A stretch of 64,000 nt of DNA, taken from the NCBI RefSeq assembly GCF_023721755.1, contig NZ_JAMDLH010000008.1, positions 151,597-215,596 on the forward strand, given 5' to 3'. Of the stretch, positions 53,525 through 62,672 are shown piece after piece. The notes beneath the pieces are model-generated. The model saw only the letters and a list, made by a program, of their open reading frames with translations. It searched no databases and had not been told where the DNA came from. A program made the position numbers and the translations under genes. The number at the start of each line of letters is the position of its first letter. Position 1 is the stretch's first letter. The DNA comes from Pleomorphomonas sp. NRK KF1 (GTDB taxonomy: Bacteria > Pseudomonadota > Alphaproteobacteria > Rhizobiales > Pleomorphomonadaceae).

Positions 53525-54877
53525 CTACGAACCGCATCCCCTGGCGAAGGAATGGAACGGGCCGCCGGGGATCTCGCGTCGCATCTCGCGTCCGAGGCGC
53601 GCCCAGAGGTCGTTCAGCAGCCTTGTCGTCTCGGCGGGCAGCCCGGTTTTCCGGTCACTGCCCCTGAGGATCGAGATCAGGTCCCTGAGCAGGCGGCGCG
53701 AGGGCAGGAACTGCGGCGGCCCGGCGGCGTGGATCCTTGCCAGCTTCGACAGCGCCTCTTTCTCGCCGCCGGTGCCGAACAGAATGTTCGCCCAGGCCCC
53801 GAGGACGATGGCGTCCGGCGACCACGGGAACCGGCTGGCGAGGTTTTCGACCCATCGCGCGCGCTTGTCGAGCCGCCGGTATTGCAGCAAGAAAAGGCCG
53901 GCGACCACGGCGGCTTCGGGGTCTTCCATCTTCCGTCTCAGCGTGTCGTCCGCCACCTTGAACGCTTCCTGGGACACGGCGTCGCGATCCCCGTAGTCTC
54001 GCCCGTTGAGCGCCTGAAGGAGCGCGTCGACCCTTGGATCGGCGGCGGAAAGGCGCCAGGAGAAATCCCAGCCTTGCGTGTCGCCGGGCGCCGCTTCCGA
54101 GCCGGTCGCGGGGTCGGCGTTCGACAGGACCAGCTGGGTGCCCTCGGCGAACAGCGGGAGCGCGAGGAACCTTGCGGGCGCGCCCTTTCGGAAGGCGGCA
54201 ACCAGATGGATCTTCCTCTTCAGCGCAGGGTCGACGACAAAGCGCGAGGGAAAGACCAGCCGGGTGGCGTCGGGTTCGCGGGTGATCAGCGCGTGGTCGA
54301 CGAGGTCGGAGCGGAGCCAGCGAGGGGTGGCGGCGTCCCAGCCATAGGTGCGGATGTCGATCGCTTTCGACTGCCACGCCGCCTTCCGCCGCTCTTCCTC
54401 CAGGTCCCGGTATCTGCTCAGCCTGCCCTCCAGACCCGCCGGGATGCCGAGTCCGGCGTATGCGGCTCCGGCAAGGATGTCCGGGAGTATGCCCGGCACC
54501 CGGCGCGGGCCGTTGCCGGAGAGGCCCCCAGGCGGGGCGGAGCTCGGGGGTCCGCCGATGGTTTGCCCGAGTTGGGCCGACTGCCCCTCGGACGAGGTTG
54601 CGATCAGCTGTTCAGGCGCCGGCATGTTCTGCTCGTCGGCGGCAACCGACAGGGCGTCTCCGGCGCTCACCGTGACCGGGATCTTCGTTCTGCGGCCGTT
54701 GGGCGACATGCCGGTCACCAGATAGCTGCCCGGTTCCAGGACGAGCGAGAGCGTCGGGTCGGCTTCGTTGAGGGTCTTGCTGCCACGGATCGCGAAGGTC
54801 CGGTCGAGCACCGTCACCTCCTGGAACGGCATCGCATTGGCCTTCTCGACCTTCAGAAATGCCTCGTCCGTCATCAT
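53525..54877 (-). CDS. Unknown protein of the caspase operon, beta-sandwich plus helical C-terminus
   Basis: 450 residues from the ATG at 54877, which overlaps the caspase gene stop as ATGA. Residues 1-85 look like a beta-sandwich or PEGA-like module (LSLVLEPGSYLVTGMSPNGR, then RTKIPVTVSAGDALS). Residues 100-140 are a Gly/Pro/Ser-rich linker. A middle part has FVVDPALKRKIHLVAAFRKG and ALPLFAEGTQLVLSN strands. The last 150 residues are TPR-like helices (AAVVAGLFLLQYRRLDKRAR, ILFGTGGEKEALSKLARIHA). No family recognised. Coupling to the caspase and hydrolase genes suggests a shared complex. Confidence 0.75.
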   Translation of the reverse strand: MMTDEAFLKVEKANAMPFQEVTVLDRTFAIRGSKTLNEADPTLSLVLEPGSYLVTGMSPNGRRTKIPVTVSAGDALSVAADEQNMPAPEQLIATSSEGQSAQLGQTIGGPPSSAPPGGLSGNGPRRVPGILPDILAGAAYAGLGIPAGLEGRLSRYRDLEEERRKAAWQSKAIDIRTYGWDAATPRWLRSDLVDHALITREPDATRLVFPSRFVVDPALKRKIHLVAAFRKGAPARFLALPLFAEGTQLVLSNADPATGSEAAPGDTQGWDFSWRLSAADPRVDALLQALNGRDYGDRDAVSQEAFKVADDTLRRKMEDPEAAVVAGLFLLQYRRLDKRARWVENLASRFPWSPDAIVLGAWANILFGTGGEKEALSKLARIHAAGPPQFLPSRRLLRDLISILRGSDRKTGLPAETTRLLNDLWARLGREMRREIPGGPFHSFARGCGS

Positions 54878-56076
54878 ATCCGCCTCAATGGCACGTCGTG
54901 ACCTTCGCTGAACACGGGAACGGCGACCGTCTCCAGTCTGATGGCCGCGTCGATTTCGACGATCTCGCCCGTGGCCTCGTAGGTGGCGAAGTTGGGCGGC
55001 ACCCAGGCGTGCAGTGCCGTGACGTTGGCAAAGCACGGCCTTCGTTCCTCCGCGAAGGCGGCGTCCTGCTGGGCCAGCCGAAGGGTGGCGCGCCCGAAGT
55101 CGAGCAGTTCCGCCTCGCGCACCCGCACCGGAAAGCGCGGCATGGCTTCGAGCTGGAGGATGGGCCTGTCGTCCCACGAGCTGTCGTCGTCGATCGGCCG
55201 GATGTCGGAATCGGGAATGCCGAGACCATACCGTCCCGCCGCCTCCACCCAGCCGCGCAGCCTTCCCGGCGAAATGCACCAGCCGTAGTGCGGCTTCGGC
55301 TGGCCGGCGCCGCCGTCGAGGCACTTGAGCAGCGAGGCGGTGAAATAGCCCAGGCCGTCCCTGGTCGCCTTCGCGACCACGCCCGGCGGCGTGGCGCGCA
55401 GCATGTAGACGAACCGATCCGGTTCATTGCGCGCCTTGGCGTAGTCCTCGACGGAGATCTCGCCGATGCGGCGGCCGGAGAAGTTGTCGAGCGAGGTGAT
55501 GCCGGCTTCCAGCAGGTTGCGGCAGCAATCGGCGAACAGGAGGCTTCGCTTGTGCGCCTTCTTGTAGAGGTTGCGGTGCAGGTGATTGAGCGACAGCATG
55601 TTTCGCCATTGATCGTTCGCCCGTGCGCCCGCATCCTCCAGCAGGAGAATATGCTCTTGCGACTGCATGCCGTGGCTGCTGCCGAAGAAGACGGCGAGGT
55701 TGTTCGCATCGCTCTCGCAACGCGCCAGCCACGCTTCAAGGGCGACCTCGACGTTGTCGCCGGTCGCCGCGTCGACGTCGTCGTTCTCCCGCGTGGCCGG
55801 CGAATGCGGGCCGCGCGGAAACTGCGCCACCTTGCCGTCGGTCTCGCTGACGAGAAGCTCGATGGACCCGAGCGGCGGCACGAGCCGGTCGGCCGCCTTG
55901 ACCAGCCACTCGGCCATGGCATGGGCGTTGTTGGGCGGGCTGGTCACGCCGGCGACCGAGCGCAGTTCCTTCATCAGCCTGTCGTTCGTCCCGTTCAGAT
56001 ACGGGAAGCGGCCCACGCCAATGACGATGGCGTGGGTTTGAGGGGCGTCGGACGCGCGGTGGAAGACCAGCGTCAT
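54874..56076 (-). CDS. Caspase-family (peptidase C14) protease
   Basis: 400 residues. The N-terminus has the caspase strand THAIVIGVGRFPYL. The catalytic His135 is in LAVFFGSSHGMQ and the catalytic Cys185 in LLFADCCRN, the bacterial caspase/metacaspase pattern. The C-terminal 170 residues are a separate region (GYFTASLLKCLDG, then a strand-rich tail with PRFPVRVREAELLDFG) that may hold the recognition part. Bacterial caspases activate partner toxins in several defence systems. The start overlaps the hydrolase stop (ATGA) and the stop overlaps the next start (ATGA), so three proteins are made together. Confidence 0.85.
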   Translation of the reverse strand: MTLVFHRASDAPQTHAIVIGVGRFPYLNGTNDRLMKELRSVAGVTSPPNNAHAMAEWLVKAADRLVPPLGSIELLVSETDGKVAQFPRGPHSPATRENDDVDAATGDNVEVALEAWLARCESDANNLAVFFGSSHGMQSQEHILLLEDAGARANDQWRNMLSLNHLHRNLYKKAHKRSLLFADCCRNLLEAGITSLDNFSGRRIGEISVEDYAKARNEPDRFVYMLRATPPGVVAKATRDGLGYFTASLLKCLDGGAGQPKPHYGWCISPGRLRGWVEAAGRYGLGIPDSDIRPIDDDSSWDDRPILQLEAMPRFPVRVREAELLDFGRATLRLAQQDAAFAEERRPCFANVTALHAWVPPNFATYEATGEIVEIDAAIRLETVAVPVFSEGHDVPLRRI

Positions 56077-57236
56077 GAAGCCTTCACCACGGACACGCCC
56101 ATCTGCCTCAGCCGCTCGCGCAGCCGTTCGTAGAACTGGACCCGCGAGAAATAGGCGCTGTGGGCGTCGAGGATGCCGGTGCGACTGGAGAACATCATGT
56201 CCTTCACGCCGCCGCCGAACAGCGGCGAAGCCAGGAAGGAGAGGACGTCGAGCTCGTCGAGGACGTTGATCCAGTTCTCTGCGACCGCCAGCGACGGCAT
56301 CGGCTGCATGCCGAGCAGGTTGATCTCCTGGAAGAAGCCGGGCTGCGAGCCGACCGTCACCAGCGCCTTGACCTTGCGGCCGTCCTTCAGGCCGACGCTG
56401 TCGCAGAACTGTCGGTCGCCGAGGCAGTCGGCCAGAATGACGCCGCCCATGCTGTGGCCGATGAGGACGATCTGATCGCCGCTGTCGACCGCCTTCGTCA
56501 GCGCGTCCTTCATCAGCTTGCGGATGGGTTCGCGCCCGGACCCCTCCTTGAGATAGCTGAAGACATCGCCGACGAAGGCCGCGACCTGGTTGTGCACCCG
56601 CTCGCGGCCGACGGCCAGCGCCAGGCGCCCGCCGGCGTTGAGAATGCGCTCCTCCAGGGATTTCGCGCCTTTCTTCAGCCAGTCGCCGACACCGAGCAGC
56701 TCGACGTTGGCGGCCGGTGCCGCCGCCTCACCGATCGACTGGGCGTAGAGCGCCGAGCGCTTGGTCAGTTCATTCAGAAACGCCTCGTCGGAGAGATCGC
56801 CGGCAAGCCAGGGCGGGTTTGGGTCCGCCGACGCATAGGCGGCGGCCATCCGGGCTTCCCTGACCAGATCGGCGGGAAGCGCCGAGTTGCCGCCCTCCTG
56901 CGCCTCGTCCAGGGCTTCGGCGTAAATGGCGTCCACGGTTTCGGGGAAATCCTCGCGCGCCAGTTCGATCAGGGATGGCGCCGGACCGTGGGCGGGATGC
57001 GGCGCGACGGCCAGCACCTCGACGCCGCCGGCACCGGGGTCGCGGTAGTCCGGCAGGCACTTGTAGCGCCCACCCGCCGGGTTCGCGCCGAACTCGCCCC
57101 AATAGGGGTTCTCGATCTTCGCGGTGTCGCCGAAGACCAACTTGCGAAAGCGCTCGGTGCGCTTTGCGACGGTCTTGTCGTAGTCGCCTCCCTTACGGTT
57201 GGCGACGCCATGAACGAATATGACGTAGGTCGACAT
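56073..57236 (-). CDS. Alpha/beta hydrolase (lipase/PGAP1-like), first gene of the caspase operon
   Basis: 387 residues from the ATG at 57236 (GGAGGGG upstream). The N-terminal strand STYVIFVHGVANRKGGDYDK carries the oxyanion HG motif; the nucleophile elbow is VLIGHSMGGVILADCLG (Ser262). A His in LDAHSAYFSRVQFY near residue 364 may complete the triad. Lid-like helices occupy 90-230. The fold resembles PGAP1/lipase-like hydrolases acting on lipids or esters. As the lead gene of a caspase operon it is a candidate membrane-damaging effector, but that is inference. Confidence 0.83.
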   Translation of the reverse strand: MSTYVIFVHGVANRKGGDYDKTVAKRTERFRKLVFGDTAKIENPYWGEFGANPAGGRYKCLPDYRDPGAGGVEVLAVAPHPAHGPAPSLIELAREDFPETVDAIYAEALDEAQEGGNSALPADLVREARMAAAYASADPNPPWLAGDLSDEAFLNELTKRSALYAQSIGEAAAPAANVELLGVGDWLKKGAKSLEERILNAGGRLALAVGRERVHNQVAAFVGDVFSYLKEGSGREPIRKLMKDALTKAVDSGDQIVLIGHSMGGVILADCLGDRQFCDSVGLKDGRKVKALVTVGSQPGFFQEINLLGMQPMPSLAVAENWINVLDELDVLSFLASPLFGGGVKDMMFSSRTGILDAHSAYFSRVQFYERLRERLRQMGVSVVKAS

Positions 57237-57325
57237 CCGGCCCCTCCTCCTCATGTCGCGGGGCACAACTTATCACTAATGAACAACTAACGCAAAACGT
57301 GCAGTCTCGCGCCCCCTCCCGCGCG

Positions 57326-58219
57326 TCACGCCCCCCGCGCGTAGCGCGCCGGCGGCACGCCGACGTGCCTTGAGAAGGCGATGGTGAAGGTGCTGGCGGA
57401 GGCGTAGCCGGTGCGTTCGGCCACGTCGGCGACGCCGGCCGCGCCCCGGCGCAGCATGTCTTTCGCCAGCGCCATGCGCCAGGCCAAGAGGTAGTCCATG
57501 GGCGTGAGGCCGACGACGCGGCGGAAGCGCTCGAAGAAGACGGTGCGCGAGAGGCCGGCCTCGCGGGCGAGGTCGGGCACCGTCCAGGGGCGCGTCGGGT
57601 CTTCGTGCAGGCGGCGCAGCGCGGTGGCGAGGCGCTCGTCGGCGAGGCCGCGGATGAGGCCGGGCGAGGCGGTGGCGCCGGGTAGGGCGCGGAAGGCTTC
57701 GATCAGCAGCACCTCCAGGAGATGGGCGAGCACCACGTCGCGGGCCGGGCGGTCGGCGCGGGCCTCCTCGTCGACCATCTCCACCAGCGTCGAAAGGCGC
57801 GACGCGCCGCGCACGTGGATGAAGCGCGGCAGGAGCGACAGCAGGAGGGCGGTGTCGGCCGAGCCGAAGGCGCAATAGCCGACGACGAGGCGGGTGTCGG
57901 CCGGCCCGTCCGCCCGGCCCATGCGATAGTGGCGCGGCCCCAGCTCCACCGGCTGGGTGACGACGCCCTCGGGCGGCGGCGTCAGGCTGGTGGTGGTGAA
58001 GTCGTTGGCCGAGGGGATCAGCACGAAGTCGCCCTTCTCGGCGATCAGCGGCGGGTGGTCGTCCACCGCCAGGCGGCAGGCGCCGTCGAGCACGGCGGCA
58101 TAGAAGGGGCGGCCGGCCTCGACGCGGGTGACGCGCCAGGCGCCGGCGGCCGAGACCAGCTTGGAATAGCGGGCACTCGGCTGGAGAAGGGTGACGACCT
58201 CGGCGAGCGGATCGGTCAT
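57326..58219 (-). CDS. AraC-family transcriptional regulator
   Basis: 297 residues. The N-terminal cupin-like sensor (RPFYAAVLDGACRLAVDDHP) and the C-terminal double helix-turn-helix (VPDLAREAGLSRTVFFERFR, then VADVAERTGYASASTFTIAF) match the Cupin_6/AraC group. Divergent from an SDR gene 97 bases away, which is the likely target. Start at 58219; an upstream ATG at 58255 is possible. Confidence 0.85.
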   Translation of the reverse strand: MTDPLAEVVTLLQPSARYSKLVSAAGAWRVTRVEAGRPFYAAVLDGACRLAVDDHPPLIAEKGDFVLIPSANDFTTTSLTPPPEGVVTQPVELGPRHYRMGRADGPADTRLVVGYCAFGSADTALLLSLLPRFIHVRGASRLSTLVEMVDEEARADRPARDVVLAHLLEVLLIEAFRALPGATASPGLIRGLADERLATALRRLHEDPTRPWTVPDLAREAGLSRTVFFERFRRVVGLTPMDYLLAWRMALAKDMLRRGAAGVADVAERTGYASASTFTIAFSRHVGVPPARYARGA

Positions 58220-58315
58220 TTCCGGACTTTCATAAAAGGATAGCGGACGATGCATCGTAGCACGTCCTGATGTTGCGATCTATTCTCAATCCATCGCAAC
58301 ACGAAAGGACATCCC

Positions 58316-59080
58316 ATGACGACGGTCTTGATCACCGGCTGCTCCTCGGGCTTCGGTCTTGAAACGGCGGCGTATTTCCTGGAGCGCGGCTGGAACGTCA
58401 TCGCCACCATGCGCAAGCCGCGCGAGGACGTCCTGCCGGCGTCGGAGCGGCTCAGGATATTGCCGCTCGACGTGACGGACGGGGCGAGCATCGCCGCCTG
58501 CGTGGAGGCGGCCGGGCCGATCGACGTGCTGGTCAACAATGCCGGCGTCGGCCTGCTCAATGCGCTGGAGGGCATTCCGATGGAGGCGGTACGGTTGGCG
58601 TTCGAGACCAACACGCTCGGCACCATTGCCATGGCCAAGGCGGTGCTGCCGCAGTTCCGTCAGCGAAAGGCGGGCGTGATCGTCAACGTGACGTCGACGG
58701 TGACGGTGGCGCCGCTGCACCTTCTCTCGGTCTACACGGCCAGCAAGGCGGCGGTGAACGCCTTCACCGAGTGCCTGGCGCTGGAAGTGGAGCCGTTCGG
58801 CATCCGCGCGCGCATCGTGCTGCCCGGCCGCGCGCCGGAGACTTCCTTCGGCCGGAACCACAGCAAGCGCATGCCCTTCGGCATCCCCGACGCCTATTCG
58901 GAGATCGCCGAGGGCGTGTTCGCCGAGTGGCGCACCTATCCGGCCGACCAGGTGACGCACGCAGGCGACGTGGCCGAAGCGGTGTGGCGCGCGGCCACCG
59001 ATCCGAGCGCCCCCATGCGCATTCCGGCAGGGGCGGACGCCGTGGCGGCCATGGAGGGTGCCGAGCGCGTGCTGGCGTGA
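58316..59080 (+). CDS. Short-chain dehydrogenase/reductase (SDR)
   Basis: 254 residues. Nucleotide-binding TGCSSGFG at residues 7-14, NNAGVGLLNALEG, catalytic Ser in VNVTSTVTV and the YTASK motif with Tyr and Lys. NADP(H)-dependent oxidoreductase of unknown substrate. The ATG at 58316 follows GAAAGGA. Likely controlled by the divergent AraC protein, whose class often regulates its neighbour. Confidence 0.87.
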   Translation: MTTVLITGCSSGFGLETAAYFLERGWNVIATMRKPREDVLPASERLRILPLDVTDGASIAACVEAAGPIDVLVNNAGVGLLNALEGIPMEAVRLAFETNTLGTIAMAKAVLPQFRQRKAGVIVNVTSTVTVAPLHLLSVYTASKAAVNAFTECLALEVEPFGIRARIVLPGRAPETSFGRNHSKRMPFGIPDAYSEIAEGVFAEWRTYPADQVTHAGDVAEAVWRAATDPSAPMRIPAGADAVAAMEGAERVLA

Positions 59081-59094
59081 GGGAAGGGGGAGCG

Positions 59095-59340
59095 CGATAG
59101 CGGCGTCGCGCTCCGTTCTGCCTGAGGTCCTCGCCTGCGCAAGGATGACAATTTATATAGAGGAATCAGTTGGATAACCCGCGATCCGCGATGAGGAGCG
59201 CATCGTGCTGCCACATACGGAGGGGGAAACCTCAGAGGCGAGGCGATACGCTCTATCCAATTGTTCCATTTATATAAATTGTCATCCTTGCGTAGGCGAG
59301 GACCTCAGGCAGAAAAAGGCTCTGGGCTTCTATAGGACTC
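59095..59340. repeat. Dispersed palindromic repeat, copy J
   Basis: Fills most of the 396-base gap. Left hairpin near 59118-59150 (CCTCGC stem, CTGC loop), spacer with ATGAGGAGCGCATCGTGCTG, right half near 59275-59310. Same spacer subtype as copy F at 35826 but inverted. The rest of the gap up to 59476 shows nothing recognisable. Confidence 0.8.
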
Positions 59341-59475
59341 CCGTTACGCGTCCGCCATGTTTGCGCTCGCTTGATGCGAGCGGCCTCTATCCAGCTCCCT
59401 TCTTCGCTTCACCGCGGCTTTCCCCCGGCGAGCGCGAGGGGGCGGCAAACCCGCCCCCTCCGTGTATCGGCGCGG

Positions 59476-59910
59476 TCAGGCGCTCTGGCTGTGGTCGCCG
59501 CTGGGGCGGGAGATGTTGGTCAGGGCTTCGCCGGCGATGCCGTTGCCGGTGGTCACGGCTACGTCGCCGAGCGACAGGATGCCGACGAGGCGCTTGTCGC
59601 GGTCGATGACCGGCAGGCGGCGCAGCTGGACGTTGCCCATGTCGCGCGTCACCTCGTCGATCTCCTGATCGGCAAAGCAATACTTGACGTCGTCGGTCAT
59701 CACGTCGCGCACCTTGGTGTCGGGGCCCTTGCCCTGGGCGATGGCGCGGATGGCAATGTCACGGTCGGTGATCATGCCGACGAGGCGTTTCTCATCGCTC
59801 ACCGGCAGGACGCCGGCGTCGAGCCCCGCCATCAGCTGGGCGGCCTTTTCGATGGTTTCGTCGATGTTGGCGACGCGGACGTTGCGCGTCATCGCTTCGC
59901 TCACTTGCAT
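59476..59910 (-). CDS. Two-CBS-domain protein
   Basis: 144 residues made of two CBS domains: MQVSEAMTRNVRVANIDETI with VLPVSDEKRLVGMITDRDIA, then VRDVMTDDVKYCFADQEIDE with RLPVIDRDKRLVGILSLGDV. CBS pairs bind adenosine nucleotides and regulate enzymes or channels; stand-alone versions like this are common and often stress-linked. No partner gene is adjacent. The start at 59910 is preceded by GGAGG. Confidence 0.88.
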   Translation of the reverse strand: MQVSEAMTRNVRVANIDETIEKAAQLMAGLDAGVLPVSDEKRLVGMITDRDIAIRAIAQGKGPDTKVRDVMTDDVKYCFADQEIDEVTRDMGNVQLRRLPVIDRDKRLVGILSLGDVAVTTGNGIAGEALTNISRPSGDHSQSA

Positions 59911-60026
59911 GGCGGCCTCCTGGTTGTTTGCTGGGCTCGGGCCGCGCGGCTGGTCCGTCGCGGCGCCGAGTGCGGGGAACCGCCATCTCCAGCGAATGTT
60001 CCCGGTTTTGCCGGAAAAGGCTCCGG

Positions 60027-60905
60027 TCAGCCGAAGCGGGAGGCGATGATGGCGGCGGCGTCGGCGATCACCCTGTTGCGACCGGCCATGTCGAGCGTGG
60101 AGCCGGTGAAGTAGATCGAGGCCAGGATGGGCGCCTTGTCGGGCCGGTAGATGATGCCGATGTCGTTGCGCGTGGCGTGGCCGCCGCCGCCCGACTTGTC
60201 GGCCACCTGCCAGGTCTTCGGCACGCCCGCCTTGATCAAGGGGCCGGTGACGGTGCCCTCGAGCATCCAGTCTTCCAGCATCTGGCGCGAGGCCTTGGAG
60301 AGCGCGTCGCCGAGGAGCAGCGTATCGAGGTTGCCCAGCATGGCCCCGGGGGTGGTGGTGTCGCGCGGGTCGCCCTCGTCGGCGGTGTTGAGCGAGGGCT
60401 CGTCGCGGTCGAGGCGCGAGGTGGCGTCACCCAGCGTGCGGGCGTAGGCCGTCCAGCCGGCCGGGCCGCCTATCTCCTTCAGGATCAGGTTGGCGGCGGT
60501 GTTGTCGCTGACGCCGACGGCGGCGCGGCAGAGCGCCTCGAGGTTCATGGAGCCCTCGGCGACGTGCTCCTTGGCGACCGGGGCGTAGTCGAGGAGGTCG
60601 TCCTTGCCGTAGGGGATTGTCTTGTCCAGCGTCGTCTCGCCCCTGTCGACGGCGGCGAGCACGGCGGCGGCGGCCACCATCTTGAAGGTCGAGCACATGG
60701 CGAAGCGCTCGTCCGCCCGGTGGGCGAGGCGGGCGCCGGTGGCCTTGTCGAGCGCGGCGATGCCGAAGCGGCCACCGCCACGGCGTTCCAGCGCGGCGAA
60801 ATCGTCGTCGGCGGCCAGCGCCTTGCCGGCGAGCGTCAGGCCGAGGCCGGCGGTGGCGGCGGCGCCGAGCAGCGTACGGCGGGTCGGGAAAAGGAGATCG
60901 CGCAT
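60027..60905 (-). CDS. Class A beta-lactamase
   Basis: 292 residues with a twin-arginine signal (FPTRRTLLGAAATAGLGL, cleavage near ALAAD), so it is exported folded. Class A motifs are complete: CSTFK (Ser70-x-x-Lys), VSDNTAAN (SDN loop), DEPSLN (Glu166 of the omega loop) and VADKSGGG (KTG-equivalent). It hydrolyses penicillins or cephalosporins in the periplasm. A Cys directly before the active Ser is present, but the partner Cys of class A carbapenemases is not. Looks chromosomal: high GC, no integron or IS context. Confidence 0.9.
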   Translation of the reverse strand: MRDLLFPTRRTLLGAAATAGLGLTLAGKALAADDDFAALERRGGGRFGIAALDKATGARLAHRADERFAMCSTFKMVAAAAVLAAVDRGETTLDKTIPYGKDDLLDYAPVAKEHVAEGSMNLEALCRAAVGVSDNTAANLILKEIGGPAGWTAYARTLGDATSRLDRDEPSLNTADEGDPRDTTTPGAMLGNLDTLLLGDALSKASRQMLEDWMLEGTVTGPLIKAGVPKTWQVADKSGGGGHATRNDIGIIYRPDKAPILASIYFTGSTLDMAGRNRVIADAAAIIASRFG

Positions 60906-61049
60906 CAATGCCTCTTGTTTGTTTTATCGATTCATGAAGCCCCGGCCGGCGATCCTGACCCCGGATGTGGCGGTTGTGGGGCGGGGCGTCGGGGTGTGGA
61001 TGATGCGCGCGATATCCCCCGCGAAGCTTGCCGCCTCATTTTCCCGCAG

Positions 61050-61092
61050 CACCGGAGGGAAAAAGCGGTTCCCACTTTTGCCGGAGTTGCTT
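61050..61092. repeat. Rhizobiales-type intergenic palindrome, copy 2
   Basis: GGAGGGAAAAAGCGGTTCCC followed by ACTTTTGCCGGAGTTGC, the reverse of the element at 35614-35657. It lies just upstream of the glycolipid-binding gene. Confidence 0.6.
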
Positions 61093-61124
61093 TAGGATTC
61101 ATCCGGCAATCGCAGGAGACGCCG

Positions 61125-61691
61125 ATGACAACTGCCGTTTGCTGGCGCGAGTGGGACGGCGAGGGGCTGGAGCACGGCGCCTTTCGCCTCGACGAGACCG
61201 GCCTGATGCTGGAAGGCGTGGTGGCTGGCACGCACGAAGGGGGCTATGGCGGCCACTATCTGGTGCGCGCCGACGCCGCCTTCCGCACCCGCGACGTGCG
61301 GATCGCCTTCGTCGGCGGGCCGGCGTTGCACCTCAGGGCCGACGGCGAGGGCGGCTGGCGGGTCGCCGCCGACGGGCGCCCGCTGCCAGAGCTCGACGGC
61401 TGCGTCGACGTCGACATCCGCATCACGCCGGCCACCAACGCGCTGCCGATCCGCCGGTTGATGCTCGACGTGGGCGAGAGCCGCGAGATCAGCGTTGCCT
61501 ACATTCCCCTGCCCGACGGCGAGGGCGGCCTCGCCCCGAGGCGCGTCATGCAGCGCTACACGCGCCTCGACGGGCTCGGCCGCTATCTCTACGAGGGGCT
61601 CGACAGCGATTTCTCCGCCGAGATCGAGGTGGACGCGGCCGGTTTCGTGCTCGACTATCCCGGTGTATTCCGCAGATTGAGGCGCCCATGA
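61125..61691 (+). CDS. Putative glycolipid-binding domain protein
   Basis: 188 residues from the ATG at 61125 (GCAGGAGA upstream; the longer open frame is not coding). It matches the bacterial glycolipid-binding domain family: VCWREWDGEGLEHGAFRLDE near the start, HYLVRADAAFRTRDVRIAFV, and RLDGLGRYLYEGLDSDFSAE with a closing VLDYPGVFRRL. Its stop overlaps the agmatinase-like start as ATGA, so they form an operon. A role in surface glycolipid metabolism is inferred from the family name only. Confidence 0.78.
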   Translation: MTTAVCWREWDGEGLEHGAFRLDETGLMLEGVVAGTHEGGYGGHYLVRADAAFRTRDVRIAFVGGPALHLRADGEGGWRVAADGRPLPELDGCVDVDIRITPATNALPIRRLMLDVGESREISVAYIPLPDGEGGLAPRRVMQRYTRLDGLGRYLYEGLDSDFSAEIEVDAAGFVLDYPGVFRRLRRP

Positions 61692-62605
61692 CCGATCCCA
61701 TATCCTTCCTCGGCCTGCCGGGCCACCTTGCCGAGGGGAAGCCGCGCGCCATGATCTTCGGCGCCGGCCACGGCAGCGCCTATCCCGGCCGGCCCAGCCG
61801 CTCGGCCACGGCGGCGGCGGCCATCCGCGCCGCCAGCCAGGACGACGCGCCGCTGATCGGCCATTGGGATTTCGACCTCGGCGGGCCGCTGTTCGGGGGC
61901 GAGCCGGTCTCCTGCGTCGACATCGGCGACGTCGCCACGGTGGCCGAGGATGCCGCCGGCAACCGCGCCGCCATCGCCGCGCAGACGGCGGCGGTGCTCG
62001 ACGCCTCCGCCGTGCCGATCCTCCTGGGCGGCGACGATTCCGTGGTGATCCCCTTCCTCGCCGGCTTCTCCGGGTATGCCGAGGCTCGCGGGCCGATCTG
62101 GGTGCTGCAGATCGACGCCCACATCGACTGGCGCGACGAGATTCAGGGCGAGCGCCACGGCTATTCCAGCCCGATGCGGCGGGCGAGCGAGATGGGTCAC
62201 GTCGAGGGCATCGTGCAGGTGGGCATGCGCGGCGTCGGCAGCGCCCGGGCCGAGGAGATCGAGGCGGCGCGGCGCTTCGGCAGCCACCTGGTGACGGCGC
62301 GCGAGATCCACGCCGCCGGGGTGGAGGCGGCGCTCAGGCTGATCCCCGAGGACGCGCGGGTGGTGATCACGCTGGACTGCGACGGGCTCGACCCCGGCAT
62401 CATGCCCGGCGTGGCGGCGCGAAGCCCCGGCGGCCTCACCTACACCGAAACCATCGACCTGATCGCCGGCGTCGGCCGCCGCGCCTGGATCGTCGGCTTC
62501 GATATCGTGGAACTCGCTCCGGATGCGGATGTCGGCAACGTCTCGGCGCTCACCGCCGCCCGGCTGGTGACGAACGCCATCGGCACGGTGGTGCGGCAGG
62601 GGTAG
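61688..62605 (+). CDS. Agmatinase/arginase-family protein
   Basis: 305 residues. Ureohydrolase metal motifs: LQIDAHIDWRDE and LDCDGLDPGIMPG. The first metal motif reads LLGGDDSVVIP, where most agmatinases have GGDHS, so one His ligand is Asp. This variant occurs in a subgroup whose substrate may differ from agmatine. Start fixed by the four-base overlap with the upstream gene. Followed by the repeat array. Confidence 0.82.
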   Translation: MTDPISFLGLPGHLAEGKPRAMIFGAGHGSAYPGRPSRSATAAAAIRAASQDDAPLIGHWDFDLGGPLFGGEPVSCVDIGDVATVAEDAAGNRAAIAAQTAAVLDASAVPILLGGDDSVVIPFLAGFSGYAEARGPIWVLQIDAHIDWRDEIQGERHGYSSPMRRASEMGHVEGIVQVGMRGVGSARAEEIEAARRFGSHLVTAREIHAAGVEAALRLIPEDARVVITLDCDGLDPGIMPGVAARSPGGLTYTETIDLIAGVGRRAWIVGFDIVELAPDADVGNVSALTAARLVTNAIGTVVRQG

Positions 62606-62672
62606 GGGGGTAACGCGCCGCGGGAGAAACGGCCGCATCCGTGAAGCGGCGTTCCCGTGCGCCCAGCTCGTC

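Noticed and set aside
60027..60905. Class A carbapenemase (KPC/NMC type)
   Set aside because: A Cys precedes the active Ser, but the second Cys needed for the typical disulfide next to the KSG motif is absent.
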